64,000 nt of DNA, taken from positions 71,275,753 to 71,339,752 of the forward strand of contig CM072515.1 of the NCBI GenBank assembly GCA_036898135.1, written 5' to 3'. The DNA comes from Oncomelania hupensis (taxonomy: Eukaryota; Mollusca; Gastropoda; Littorinimorpha; Pomatiopsidae). Below the pieces are notes generated by a model, which saw only the letters and a program-made list of their open reading frames with translations, was not told the origin of the DNA and made no database searches. Shown piece by piece: positions 43,010-53,900 of the stretch. The translations under genes were made by a program, and so were the position numbers. How positions within the stretch are numbered: position 1 is the stretch's first letter; every line of letters begins with the position of its first letter.

Positions 43010-44215
43010 GTTTCTTTAATTTAACGTCTGTTCACCTAAGTGATTTTAGACTTGATGGGAGCAGGGGGAAATATTAAAACAAATAAGGAATGGTCATAAT
43101 GAAGAGAGAAAGGGATTAAACAAAGTACACAAATCTGAACAATTAAACAATCAAAATTGTAAAATAATTAGAACTTATGCAAATGACGTCCAATATAACT
43201 GCCAACCAATCCTTGTAAAATAATCTTCATGGTTTACAGGATCCAGCGGGCTGCAAAAAGCCGAATCAGGATCATAATATCTCATATATGTAATTCAATG
43301 TTAAGAATACTTTATACATATATAATATTCCATGTTCTTAATTTATGCTTCATAGAAACAATCTATTAGATCTAGTAAATAATCTGTGCTGACTGTTTTT
43401 GTTGTTTCTTACAAAAAACATCCAACAGGACTGTATACTAATGATTTTGCAATTGATATCCAGTAAATAATATTTTTATCCTGAATATTTCGAATATGTT
43501 GTGGAATATATTGCGCGATTGCACTGCATTCATTAATGAGATGATTAATAGAAATTACTTGTTTGCAAATGCAAGCAACTTCCTTACAGTATTTTGTCCT
43601 CCACGAGTTCAAAGCAAGACAATAATTATGCTAAACTGATAACAGTCCGCGATGAATGTAACATTCCATTATATAATTTAATGCAAGGAATTTTATTTTT
43701 TATATTTTTCTCAATTATACGATATACTTCATTTTTTGAGAATGGAATATCGAGCTGAATAACAGTACTTCCATTTTGTGCCCCCATTTTTGCAATCCTA
43801 TCAGCCCAGTCATTATGATTTAATCCGCTATGAGATGGTATCCAGCAAAATTGAACATTTTTTCCATTTATGATTAAAGTATGAATAAGATATTTAATTT
43901 CATCTATAATATAACAGCCTTCTTTATTAGAATTTGAATCCAAAGTTTGTAAAACTGATTTAGAATCAACACAAAATATATATTGAGAAAGTCAGTGTGT
44001 AAACTAATGATTTTATTCAATGCCATAAGTATAGCAATAAGTTCTGCAGTAAATATTGAATGCCCTTTCCCTAAAAAGTAAGCCTCGTTAACTTTTAAAG
44101 CAGGTATAACATAACCTGCTCCTGTTTCACCTGATTCTAAAACAGAACCATCAGTATAAATTTGTAGGTAAGAATAATATTTTTCATAGATACGTTCCTT
44201 TGCTTCTGCTGCTAC
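43010..44215 (-). mobile_element. I-like LINE 3' end, decayed second copy
   Basis: Protein remnants follow the order of the 24.1 kb element: a YTDGSVLESGETGAGYVIPAL-like start broken by frameshifts near 43985 and 44215, FCVDSKSVLQTL, FCWIPSHSGLNHNDWADRIA (RNase H end), NSWRTKYCKEVACICKQVI and SLVYSPVGCFL with a stop at 43409. The 3' UTR carries a GATCCTGATTCGGC...GCTGGATCC hairpin at 43238-43270 and ends near TCACCTAAGTGATTTTAGAC. Confidence 0.75.
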
Positions 44216-44939
44216 ATAGGTATAGCAATAATATTAATATTCCGATCGCTCAGGGCCATTTTGATAATTTTTTCTGTAAATCATTTTCTGTAAATACACA
44301 TAACATGAGCATAATAATACATGCCAATCAATATAATATTTAAACATACAAGAACTAAAAACTACTAGTATTAACTTACTTCGTCTCTGGGAAACTGTCT
44401 CTAGTCTATCACTCAATTGGTAATGGTTGAGGATTTTTCCACTTTAGTCTGCTCCTTGACACTTGTGGTCCTATGCTTCGTGTGTGACTGCACGTTTCCT
44501 GGGGTGTAGGAGGATATAAAGGAATCTATGTCATCTCCGACCAATCATCTCGTTCTCGCGAATACGTGAGTCTTTTTTCTTGTCTTTGCCCTCTTGTCCT
44601 GCCTCTGGGACACTATCTGTTACGTCTCAACTTCGAGTGTCAAAGGAGAGATGCAGGGTAGATTTAAGAGTGATATGATTCGCGTGGCTACTTAGCGATC
44701 CAGTGACACAAAATCAGATGTATAAGTGGGCTAAGTTACATTTTTTATTGCGAGTTCTACCTGAGACTATCGGGAGTGAATGTCTCAAGGATGTTAATTT
44801 AATAATTGCGAACCTTCCCTTAGAGACCTGGTGAATTAACACCAGGTTTTTTCAATACTATCTGTTTATCTCTAAGTTAAGTTACCACATCTTTGTCGTC
44901 AATATTTGTGATATCACAATGGTTCTAAAACTTCTAAAT
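44216..44939. other. No gene recognised
   Basis: Unassigned sequence between the LINE fragment and the minisatellite. Confidence 0.4.
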
Positions 44940-45162
44940 AAAGGATGTTTATGATGCTCGTTTGTCAGTTGCGTACATTTAGGTTGTTCATGATGGCTCA
45001 GTTGTCAGTTGCGTACATTTAGGTTGTTCATGATTGCTCATTTGTCAGTTGCGTACATTTAGGTTGTTCATGATTGCTCATTTGTCCGTTGCTACATTTA
45101 GGTTGTTCATGATTGCTCATTTGTCCGTTGCGTACATTTAGGGTGTTCATGATTGCTCATTG
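44940..45162 (+). repeat. 40 bp minisatellite, about five units
   Basis: Units of about 40 bases containing GTTGCGTACATTTAGGTTG and TTCATGATTGCTCATTTGTC. The units are highly similar, with one- or two-base changes and a one-base deletion in unit 4. Confidence 0.92.
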
Positions 45163-45671
45163 CCAATTTATACTCAATATGCGAAGGAAAATAAACCCGA
45201 GTCAATGGTGCGGTAATCTGCTAGTTTATAGTATTTGTTATATCGGGGTATCATTATACTATATAGCTTACCTTTATATCGTAACATGCTCAGTACAGTT
45301 ATGTTTTAGGAACATAAAGAGTAATGCAAAAGGGGAAAATAGGCTAAATAATCTAATGCGTGTACATAAGAAAGCACAGGCGCTGGAATCTGAGTCTATG
45401 TTATTTCTCTGTAATTTCTCTACGAGGTAATAAAGTGTTCGTATTTGTAAATGAAGGCATAGCCTATAATTATGCACTTCGGGGTCGGCCATAAGGACGC
45501 ATGTAGATGAAACGTTTTTCTTCTACATTAATTTTGCTTGGCGCTTGTTAAGTCCCCAGACGGTAATCCCCTCGCTGTCAGAGTATCATCCTTTGTGATG
45601 ACAGTGCTTCCTGAGGTTTGATTGCAGTTCAAGCTGAAATGGAAGGAAGCGCCTCTTCACATCAGGGCAAA

Positions 45672-45675
<4 letters not shown>

Positions 45676-45735
<60 letters not shown>
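45676..45735 (+). repeat. (CT)n microsatellite
   Basis: A nearly pure CT run. A C run occurs nearby at about 45791-45800. Confidence 0.9.
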
Positions 45736-45738
<3 letters not shown>

Positions 45739-46013
45739 TTCCCCAGGGACCATTCTCAGTTTACATATGCCAGATCCCGCCCCCTTCTTCACCCCCCCCC
45801 CCTATCCCGCCCGCTCTTATAGCAAGAGGCTGGACTAGCGAAACGCTAAAATCACCCAGGAGAGTTAAATCCGGCAGTTGGGAAATGTGAACTTGGTGCA
45901 GATTTTAATATCCAACCACCCAAATATTTGTCTTCCTGTCGTCAATAGTTGTAGGGTAAAGAATACATGACTTCAATCCCAATTTTATTTCCGTGCTGAC
46001 CTGAGAGAAAGAG

Positions 46014-46082
46014 ACAGATACCTACAGACAAAGAGAGAAACAGACAGACAAATACAGAGAGAAACAGAGAGAGAAACAGAGA

Positions 46083-46141
<59 letters not shown>
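46014..46141 (+). repeat. ACAG/AG-rich run ending in (AG)n
   Basis: ACAGAC/AGAGAAAC variants give way to a pure AG run (about 46085-46140). Confidence 0.9.
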
Positions 46142-46143
<2 letters not shown>

Positions 46144-46361
46144 AAAAAAAAGAGAAGAACAGACTGGCAGCCAGATTATAAGGCCGACAGAAGTGAATGA
46201 ACATCGAGGTTTTACGTTTACGCCCACCATTGGCGATATGGCAGACGGGGATAACCATCCCAGAGAACAATAGGGGTAGAAACCTAAATCAACACTGAAC
46301 CAACATAGCAATGATACCGCTAGGCTGGACAGTGAAAACTAACTACTTTTTATTTCGCCCA

Positions 46362-46415
46362 CTACGGGATTCGAACTTGGGTCATCGGTGCGCCTGGCGA
46401 ACGCCGACAGAGGGA
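46362..46415 (-). mobile_element. tRNA-like SINE head fragment
   Basis: The plus strand reads GCCCACTACGGGATTCGAAC and GGCGAACGCC, the reverse complement of a T arm and D arm; related to 42272-42345. Confidence 0.4.
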
Positions 46416-46827
46416 GAACAAGAACAAGAAGTGTACGAACAATATGGCAAGCCGTTTAAATGTATTTGCTGACACTGACACACAGCCCCCAAATAAGCCA
46501 TTTCAAAAGCGCTCAGTTTTTATTGGCTGTGTTGTCAGTCGGCTTTATCCTAACGAAGCCAAAGGAACACTTGGATGATGGGGTGCTATCTGAACTGTGT
46601 GCATGCAAACAATGATCAACACCGGCTAAGCCAAATTTTAAATATTGGGCAAAACGTGTTTAGAAAATACTGAAGTACCATAACCTTGACCTTTGAGAAG
46701 ATACACATTCCAATAATCTACCATCCTTAGCAGTAGATACAGTATTTATCTAGGGAGCGTCGAGAAAGCATTTAGATAACCGTTATATACATAATCCATT
46801 TATCATAAGATTATTTTTTAATGTTAA

Positions 46828-47176
46828 GGGTACGTTCATGCTAAACCCGGCAATTTGACGTCGGCTGCCGTCGGCAACTGGTTGGAATCTGTGGTAATGC
46901 CATTTTCTTCTTTCCCACCATGAAAGCCGGCGATGAACGTTCATGCAGCCAGCCAGTTGCCGTCGGCTACCGTCAGCCAGAAATGTGCTTTGTCGCTTGT
47001 CACAAAAAAAAACGGCTGGCTGGTCGAAGGTAAGGAATTTTTCATCATACCGACAGAGTGAATGCACTTGATTCGCGGCAAAATGTGTGCGTGTGTGTGT
47101 GCATGTTCATGCATGTGTTGGATTGACATATAACCCTTCTCTTTCTCTCTTTCTTTCACACCCCTCCCTCCTTCCT

Positions 47177-47223
<47 letters not shown>

Positions 47224-47767
47224 GCAATTTTCCCAGATCTAACCAGTTTTAGATCTTGTCTGAGTCAAAACAGTTTTAGATGATTTAGTCAGATATGTCT
47301 TTCTCGCATTCATGTAACTGTTATATACAGCTAAATACTTTACCTCAGTGTTACAATCAAGCGCTCCGCTGGCGAAATAGGCATTTGAAAAATTGTAGAC
47401 TGTTTTGTCAAATCTTCACGGCATTGGCTAAGCAGATCTTGAAAAGTCTCTGTTCGCATCCTTATGTATTTTACACATTTCTGGGTATCGTTCATCACTT
47501 GCGGAATCAAATGACGGTATTCTCCATGCACTCTACGATTGCGGTGAATTGGGTGCACATTATATTTGCGAGAATTCCGTTTTAATAATCGATACATCAC
47601 AGGAGTATGCGCCTCTTCCGCCTGGAAAGCGCGATCTTTGTGTACAAAGTAGTGTGGCAGCAATTAGCCGGACAGCAACTTCGGGCTCTACCGTGAACAC
47701 TGGCGACGGCAATTTGCAGACGGCAACTGGCTGACGGCAACTTGCCGGGCTTAGCATGAACGTAGCC
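46828..47767 (-). mobile_element. PIF/Harbinger-type DNA transposon, internally deleted
   Basis: Terminal inverted repeats: GGGTACGTTCATGCTAAACC (left) and, read inward from the right, GGCTACGTTCATGCTAAGCC, both followed by CGGCAA. It is flanked by TAA (46825-46827) and TTA (47768-47770), close to the TWA target site of Harbinger elements but not an exact duplication. Subterminal CGGCAACTGG / CCAGTTGCCG motifs recur at 46871, 46960 and 47725. It contains a transposase N-terminal fragment and a CT microsatellite (about 47178-47220). Confidence 0.75.
47340..47663 (-). pseudogene. Harbinger transposase N-terminal fragment
   Basis: Frame with RVHGEYRHLIPQVMNDTQK, YIRMRTETFQDLLSQ and ISPAERLIVTLR, which is the helical N-terminal region of PIF/Harbinger (HARBI1-like) transposases, in which a YxRMxxxxFxxLL segment precedes IxPxERLxxTLR. 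It stops just where the DDE nuclease domain should begin. Only about 108 residues remain of a protein usually 350-400 long. Confidence 0.7.
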
Positions 47768-48109
47768 TTACGCTTTCCCCCTTATTCCTCTCCCCCCCTC
47801 TTTCTCCTCCCTCCCATAATATTCACGCTGGTAGTCAGAGCTGGGCAACTTCATGCATCAATCAGTCTGCTCTATCTTCGTTTTGGTTACAAGTATTGCA
47901 ATAATTGTATAAGAATAGAACACCGCTGACACAACATCGTGGGCTCCATTCCCTTCTTTTTATCCCAAATAGCAATACAAGTTTTCATGCAGAATTAGGA
48001 ATCTCTAGCATCATAGTCTGGCTGGCCACCCCTGGTGAAGATTTCTATACCTTGATTTGGACTGACACCACTGAATGGGAGAGAATCAAAAGTTGTTAGG
48101 CAAAGCACA

Positions 48110-48265
48110 ATTTGTCTGGACACAGGCTTAGATCCGAGGATGCGCCTAAGGCTGCAACATGGGCACTTTGGGCGGCTGGAATAAGATCCTGTATCGGCCA
48201 AGCCATTAAGCAGTCCTTAAGCTGGAAAAGCGCTCTATAAGAACGACTAAATCAATTCTGGACTC
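48110..48265 (+). mobile_element. SINE family A variant, 3' fragment
   Basis: ATAAGATCCTGTATCGGCC and AAAAGCGCTCTATAAGAACG match the 3' part of the copy at 33285-33600. Confidence 0.6.
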
Positions 48266-48389
48266 CTCGGGGCAATCTTCCCTTGAGGGGTCAGGCACCC
48301 AACAATCATAATCTTCTCCTCTAAGACTATAATAGACCGGACTCCCTGCTGCTTTCCCACGTTTTCAGTGATTAGTGTGTGTTTGTTTC

Positions 48390-48390
<1 letters not shown>

Positions 48391-48464
<74 letters not shown>

Positions 48465-48550
48465 TAAAAATAATAATTAATATAATAATAATAATAATCA
48501 TAATCATAATAATCATAATCATAATAATCATAATCATAATAATAATAATG
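48391..48550 (+). repeat. (AAT)n and (AATCAT)n microsatellites
   Basis: An AAT run to about 48462, then AATAATCAT variants to 48550. Confidence 0.95.
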
Positions 48551-48571
48551 TTGCGGGAAACCTAACAGTGT

Positions 48572-48753
48572 GGGGCCGGGTAGCTTAGTTGGTAGAGCGG
48601 CTTACTAGTAACCGAAAGGTACCTGGTTCGAATCCAGGATTGGCCAACGTGTGACCATATTATTTTCCCCTTACCATCAACTGGTTCGCTGGTGTCAGAA
48701 TGACGTGACCAGTGGTCGCCTATACGCTCCGGTGTCGTGTGACTATAATCTAC
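48572..48753 (+). mobile_element. tRNA-Thr-like SINE, family T
   Basis: GGGGCCGGGTAGCTTAGTTG, ACTAGTAACCGAAAGG, GGTTCGAATCCAGG, and the body to GTGTGACTATAATCTAC. Confidence 0.85.
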
Positions 48754-48821
48754 TGTACTGAAACGAAACAGATCACCACGTTGGAGTCTACTTTAGGAGC
48801 AAACCCGCGTATGTAACCTTC

Positions 48822-49288
48822 GATGTAGCCGAGTGGAGCATTTTGAGTCCCGTCTCTCGGCCACCACCCTGAGAACACGGTCCAACCTGAGCTGTTATCT
48901 GTTATCTATCCCTCACAAGAGGGACACACAAATATTTGCCCTGCAAGGAGGTGAAGCGTCTTGATAGTAAACAGGGATGCGGCTACTAGTACCAAGACAA
49001 TCCATACAAGTCACTGCCACTGACTTGCATAAAATGCCTGCCGACAATGTAGCCCTGCTCACCACCAAAAGCTGAAGACGAATGGTCAGCCGGGGAGAAC
49101 AAATGTCGGGTAGCCGGGGAGAACAAATGTCATGTCGCCTTGTCCTGCATAACCCAAAGGTCACTCGAAAGGATTCTGCACAGCAGAGCCACCCAAGACT
49201 AGACTAGTCTAACCAAAAAATGTAAGGTAGACAACCTCTCTCCCAATCTTGAACCAGCCGCCTCCATTTCCGCCACAGATCCCACGAC
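48822..49288 (+). repeat. Unclassified repeat X, copy 2
   Basis: It starts TGTAGCCGAGTGGAGCATT with GTCTCTCGGCCACCAC, which could pair with GCCGAG. It continues through ACTTGCATAAAATGCCTGCC, CAGCCGGGGAGAAC (partly duplicated at 49093-49135), TCGCCTTGTCCTGCATAAC, GGTAGACAACCTCTCTCCC and GCCGCCTCC. Confidence 0.75.
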
Positions 49289-49404
49289 TCAATCGAACCA
49301 TGTCCTCATGGTTTCCCAGTTCGCAATAGGTATGTCTGGAACCGACACTGACTACGCCCAGTCAGTTTCCATTCACTGACTTAACACAAAAACATTCTGG
49401 ACAG

Positions 49405-49506
49405 CATGCAGGTCTGGAGCCACCCTAGGCTAGTCTAACCAAACAATGTAAGGTAGACAACCTCTCTCCCAAGCTTGAACCAGTCGCCTCCCATTCCGCC
49501 ACAGAT
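49405..49506 (+). repeat. Repeat X, partial copy (3' part)
   Basis: GGCTAGTCTAACCAAACAAT, GGTAGACAACCTCTCTCCC and AGTCGCCTCCCATTCCGCC. Only the last 100 bases are present. Confidence 0.75.
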
Positions 49507-49507
49507 G

Positions 49508-49930
49508 GTTAGCCGAGCGGAGCATGTGACTCCCGTCTCTCGGCCACCACTTTGAGCCCAACCCGAGCTATTTCTTATTTTATCCAACGTAAGACGGACA
49601 TAAAAATATTTGCCCTTGCAAGGCGGGGAAGCGTGTTGATAGTAAACCGGGTTGCCGGCTACTAGTGCCACGACACTCTTCTACAAGTCACTGCCACTGA
49701 CTTGCATAAAATGCCTGCCCACAATGTAGTCCTGCTCACCACCAAACGCAGAAGACGAATGTCCAGCCGGGGAGAACCAATGTCGTGTCGCTTTGTCCTG
49801 CATTACCCAAGGGCCACACCATAGGATTCTACACAGCAGGAGCCACCCAAGGCTAGTCTAACCCCCAAAAAAATGCAAGTAGACAACCTCTCTCCCAAGT
49901 TTGAACCAGTCGCCTCCCTTTCCGCCACAA
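49508..49930 (+). repeat. Repeat X, copy 3
   Basis: A complete copy: TTAGCCGAGCGGAGCATG, GTCTCTCGGCCACCAC, ACTTGCATAAAATGCCTGCC, CAGCCGGGGAGAACC, TCCTGCATTACCCAAGGG, and the TTTGAACCAGTCGCCTCCC end. With copy 2 it forms a near-tandem pair. Confidence 0.75.
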
Positions 49931-50954
49931 GAAACATTATATTACATTCAGTATTTTACATGTCCGACCAATACTTTATCGAATGAGCTAAATCTTGCCC
50001 CTATCTTAGAAAATCTCCCCATTTTCTCTAGGGATGCCTCTCACCTCCGTAAGAACCGCCAAGAGAGCACATCTGGCGCCAAAGCTGCTGTAATCTGTGG
50101 TGTTGGAGATGCGGACTGACACTGTCAGTCTTGGTAATACCTCATCGATCTTCCCGTAATGCGTTTCAGTCAGCCTGTGTACGTCGCAATGTTTCCATGT
50201 CACACTTTACTAGTGTGAAAACAGAACCACTGGTGTTTACAGCGTAAATGTCAGCCGAAAGGTCCCTGTCTTTAAAAAGGTTTAGGCCAGAGCACATCGG
50301 TTAAAACTAGGAGGAAAACAACGAATTGTTTAGCATTGCATCCTACGTTTTTATGTATGTATTTTCTTTTATTATTTTCCTTTTTTATTTTTCATTGCCT
50401 GTCAGAAATGTGACAGCCATTTAAGTCCTCGTTTGTTTGTATTCATTGTGCTACACTTCCTCCCCTCGCTTTTTTAAACGGCTCTTGGCAGTCCGCTGGA
50501 CCCTATAAACACTGAATATCTGTATATCTATCCTTTCTAAACGGGGCAGCTAAAATAAATAAAGAAAACAGAACATTTAAATAAAACGTTTAGGACAGAG
50601 TAACAGACTGTAGTGTAAAGATGAAGTAATTCTGCTGGAGCACACCACCATTCAGAAATCCATAACTTGCACACAGTGCATACTCTCTTACTTGTGTATA
50701 CTAATGTTTTGAAAATAGGCCTCAATTGAAATTTTTGTTAGCCATCCTAACCAGACAGCTGTTTCTACTCCGGGAAGCGTCTTTAGAGGTCACGGGCCAG
50801 ACAGCTGTCTCTACTCCGGGAGCGTCTTCAGTGGTCACGGGGCGGGTGAGACACAGAAAACTTGGCTCATGCGCCACCACAAGACTATCTTGACCGCCTC
50901 TGAAACGGCGGAGACAGTTTGCCTGCCAAAGTTTCCTCTAGAGTGCTGCTACAA
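49931..50954. other. No gene; one LINE tail
   Basis: Mostly unassigned. The LINE hairpin tail GGCTCTTGGCAGTCCGCTGG then ACCCTATAAACACTGAATAT lies at about 50483-50522 (+). A CCAGACAGCTGTxTCTACTCC block is tandemly repeated at 50752-50840. Confidence 0.45.
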
Positions 50955-53900
50955 GGCAGAGGATGATGATGATGATGTGATCTTGTAAGGCGCCAAAAAA
51001 TCCATGTACGTAGTGTTCATGCTCTATGCGCACTAAAACGGTGATTCAGCCATATTAAAACAAGTAAGTTTTTAGTCCTTTCTTGAAGCTTGGCAGGGAA
51101 GGAGCTTGCTTCAAGCTCAGGGGAAGGGAGTTCCACAGAGTGGGTGCAGCATTTTTGAAGGAGCGCATTCCAAGAGTCTTTTTGGTTGTGTTGCTTGTGC
51201 GCACACTGGGGGTTTCAAGTCTACACTGAGTCCCTGACCTGAGTTCGCGTCTGGGTTGGTAAGGGGAGACCAGTTCTGTGAGGTAGGTGGGAGCAGTGCT
51301 CGTGAAGCACTGATAGGCAAGTGCCAGGATTTTGTAGTCTAGTCTTTTTTCAACGGGCAGCCAATGAAGAGAACGAAGTCCAGGTGAAATGTGCTCATTC
51401 CTTTTTTGTTTTAGAACAATCCTTGCTGCAGTATTTTGAACAAGTTGTAGTCTCTGCAGTTGTGTTTTGGGTAGTCCCCAGAGGCAGCTGTTACAATAAT
51501 CCAATCTAGAGAGGATGAGAGAAGTTGCAACTGATCTGGCTGTTTTAAGATTTAACAATGGGCGAAGTCTGCCTAGCATTCTGATGTAGAAGTAGCATGT
51601 CCTCACGATGAAACTAACATGCGTTGACAAGGTTAGTCGGCTGTCAATGTACAAGCCTAGGTTTCGCACTACGTCAGATGGTGTGATCTTGGCCTCTCCA
51701 ATTTGTACAGAGTCGATGCTGGTTTTTGCTAGGCTGGTCTTAGACCCACACAGCAAAATCTCTGTCTTCAAGTCATTCAGTTTGAGCCTATTTGATGACA
51801 TCCAGTTCTTGACTTCCTCACAGCAATGCTCCACCGATGTCACTGCCTCCTGTGCTGACTGTGCTGTAGGTCTGAATGCTGTGTAGAGTTCTGTGTCGTC
51901 GGCGAACATTTTTCGATTGAGGCCATGCCTTTCGACAACAGAGCCTAGCTGACAAGTGTAGATGCAGAACAGCAGAGGGCCCAGTACTGAGCCCTGAGGG
52001 ACTCCACATGATAGTTTCGTCTCTGGTGAGGATGCATGGTTGATTGTGACATACTGGGTTCTGTTTCGCAAGTATGATACAAACCAGTCCAATGCAGGCC
52101 CAGTCACTCCAACTTCACAAGACATGCGATCAAGGAGAACAGTATGATCAAGAGTGTCAAATGCCGCACTGAGATCTAACAAGACGCAAAGTGTCAAGTC
52201 ACCGGCATCGGCATTGCACAAAAGGTCATTCATGAGGCGTAACAGCGATGTTTCACAACTGTGATGGGCACGATATGCTGACTGAAATCTATCTGAGAGA
52301 TTGTGTTGGTCTAAGTGGCTGATCATTTGCCTGGCGATGACTCGTTCAAGTAGTTTTGAGATATAGGGCAAGTTTGAAACTGGCCTAAAATTTTTACATT
52401 CATTTGGGTTTAGATTGTGCTTTTTCAGCAGGGGTTTAATGAGAGCCGTTTTGAAGGGAGTAGGAACAACCGACTGACTGATGCTTCTATTTACTATTTT
52501 CACCAAAATGGGCAACAGGATGTCAATATTGTCCAGCACAATCTTAGTCGGTACAGGATCAACAGGTGAAGAAGTGGGCTTGCATCGAGCGATGATCGTC
52601 TTCAGTTGTTCGGCTGTGACAGGGGCAAAGTGAGATAACATTTCACCTATGAAAGGCCGGGTGATGTTCACAATGGGGGGTTGATTGTCATCCCGGAAAC
52701 TTTGCTGGATTTCTTCAATCTTGGCTTGAAAGAAGTGATTGAGAGTCGTGGCTGCAGCTTGACAGTCCATGTCAGGAAGTATCGGACTTGATGCTTCACC
52801 TCCCAGAAGTCTGTTGACCACTGAGAACATCTTGCCCGAATCTGATCCTGCATCTTCTAAGGCTTCCTGCACATGGTGAGCTCTGGCCTTGTTTACCACC
52901 ACAGTGCACTTGTTCCTAGCCTTACAGAAGCACTGCCTGTCTACTTCCAGCCCCGTGGTGCGCCACCTCCTTTCCGCCCTGCGCCTGGCCTTCTTTGCGT
53001 CATGCACAGCGGGCGTCATCCAGCCGGTGTCGCCTCTCTCCGTCACTTGCTTCTTCCTCTCAGGTGCATGCTTGTTTAGTAGCGACAAGAGCGTTTCGTT
53101 GTACAGAGACACCAGCTCCTCAACATCGTCAGGGGGAGAGAGAAGAAGGTTCGAATCCTGAAGGTCCTTTCTAAATGCTTCCTTTCTCATGCCTTTGATG
53201 TTTCGAACATGAATAATTTTCTTGGGAGGGTTGGGACGTGACATAATAGTTTCAGCGATCACAAGGAAATGATCCGAGAATTGCTGGTCTTCAACATCGA
53301 CAGTCTTGACCAAGGCAACGGTGGATCTTGACATGACCCAGTCAAGGATGTGACCTCTCCTATGTGTCACCTTGGTTACCAGTTGAGAGATGTCGAGCGA
53401 ATTTAGCAGCTGGCAAATGCGTTTGGTGTCAGAATCTTTGGGGGAGTCATAATGCAGATTCACGTCTCCAAGCACAATGAAGTACTTGTGAGAGGCGGCG
53501 ATGGCTGACAACACTGGGGTGAATTCATCAAAGAATACGGAGGTAGGTACTCTATGCACTTTGGTATAAGGTCGCCTATAGACGCACATTACATGCACAG
53601 ACAGCTTTTCATGAGAAAGTATGAAACACAATGATTCAAAAGAAATATGTTTTTCTGCTGTTAGGAGTCTCACTGTCAGAGAGCTGTTGTGGATGAGGGC
53701 AATACCTCCCCCACAGGTGTTCGTGATTCTAGGCTGATGAACACATGTGAAACCCGTTGGTGTCATTCGAGTAAGAACTAGTTCGTCTCCAGATTCCTTT
53801 AGCCACACCTCTGTTATCACAAGTATATCTAATGATTTCTCTAAAATCATATCATGTATCATGTCAGCTTTCTTTGATGTAGATTGGGCATTGAACAAAC

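Noticed and set aside
44940..45162. A CRISPR-like array
   Set aside because: The 40 bp units are contiguous without unique spacers, and the DNA is eukaryotic.
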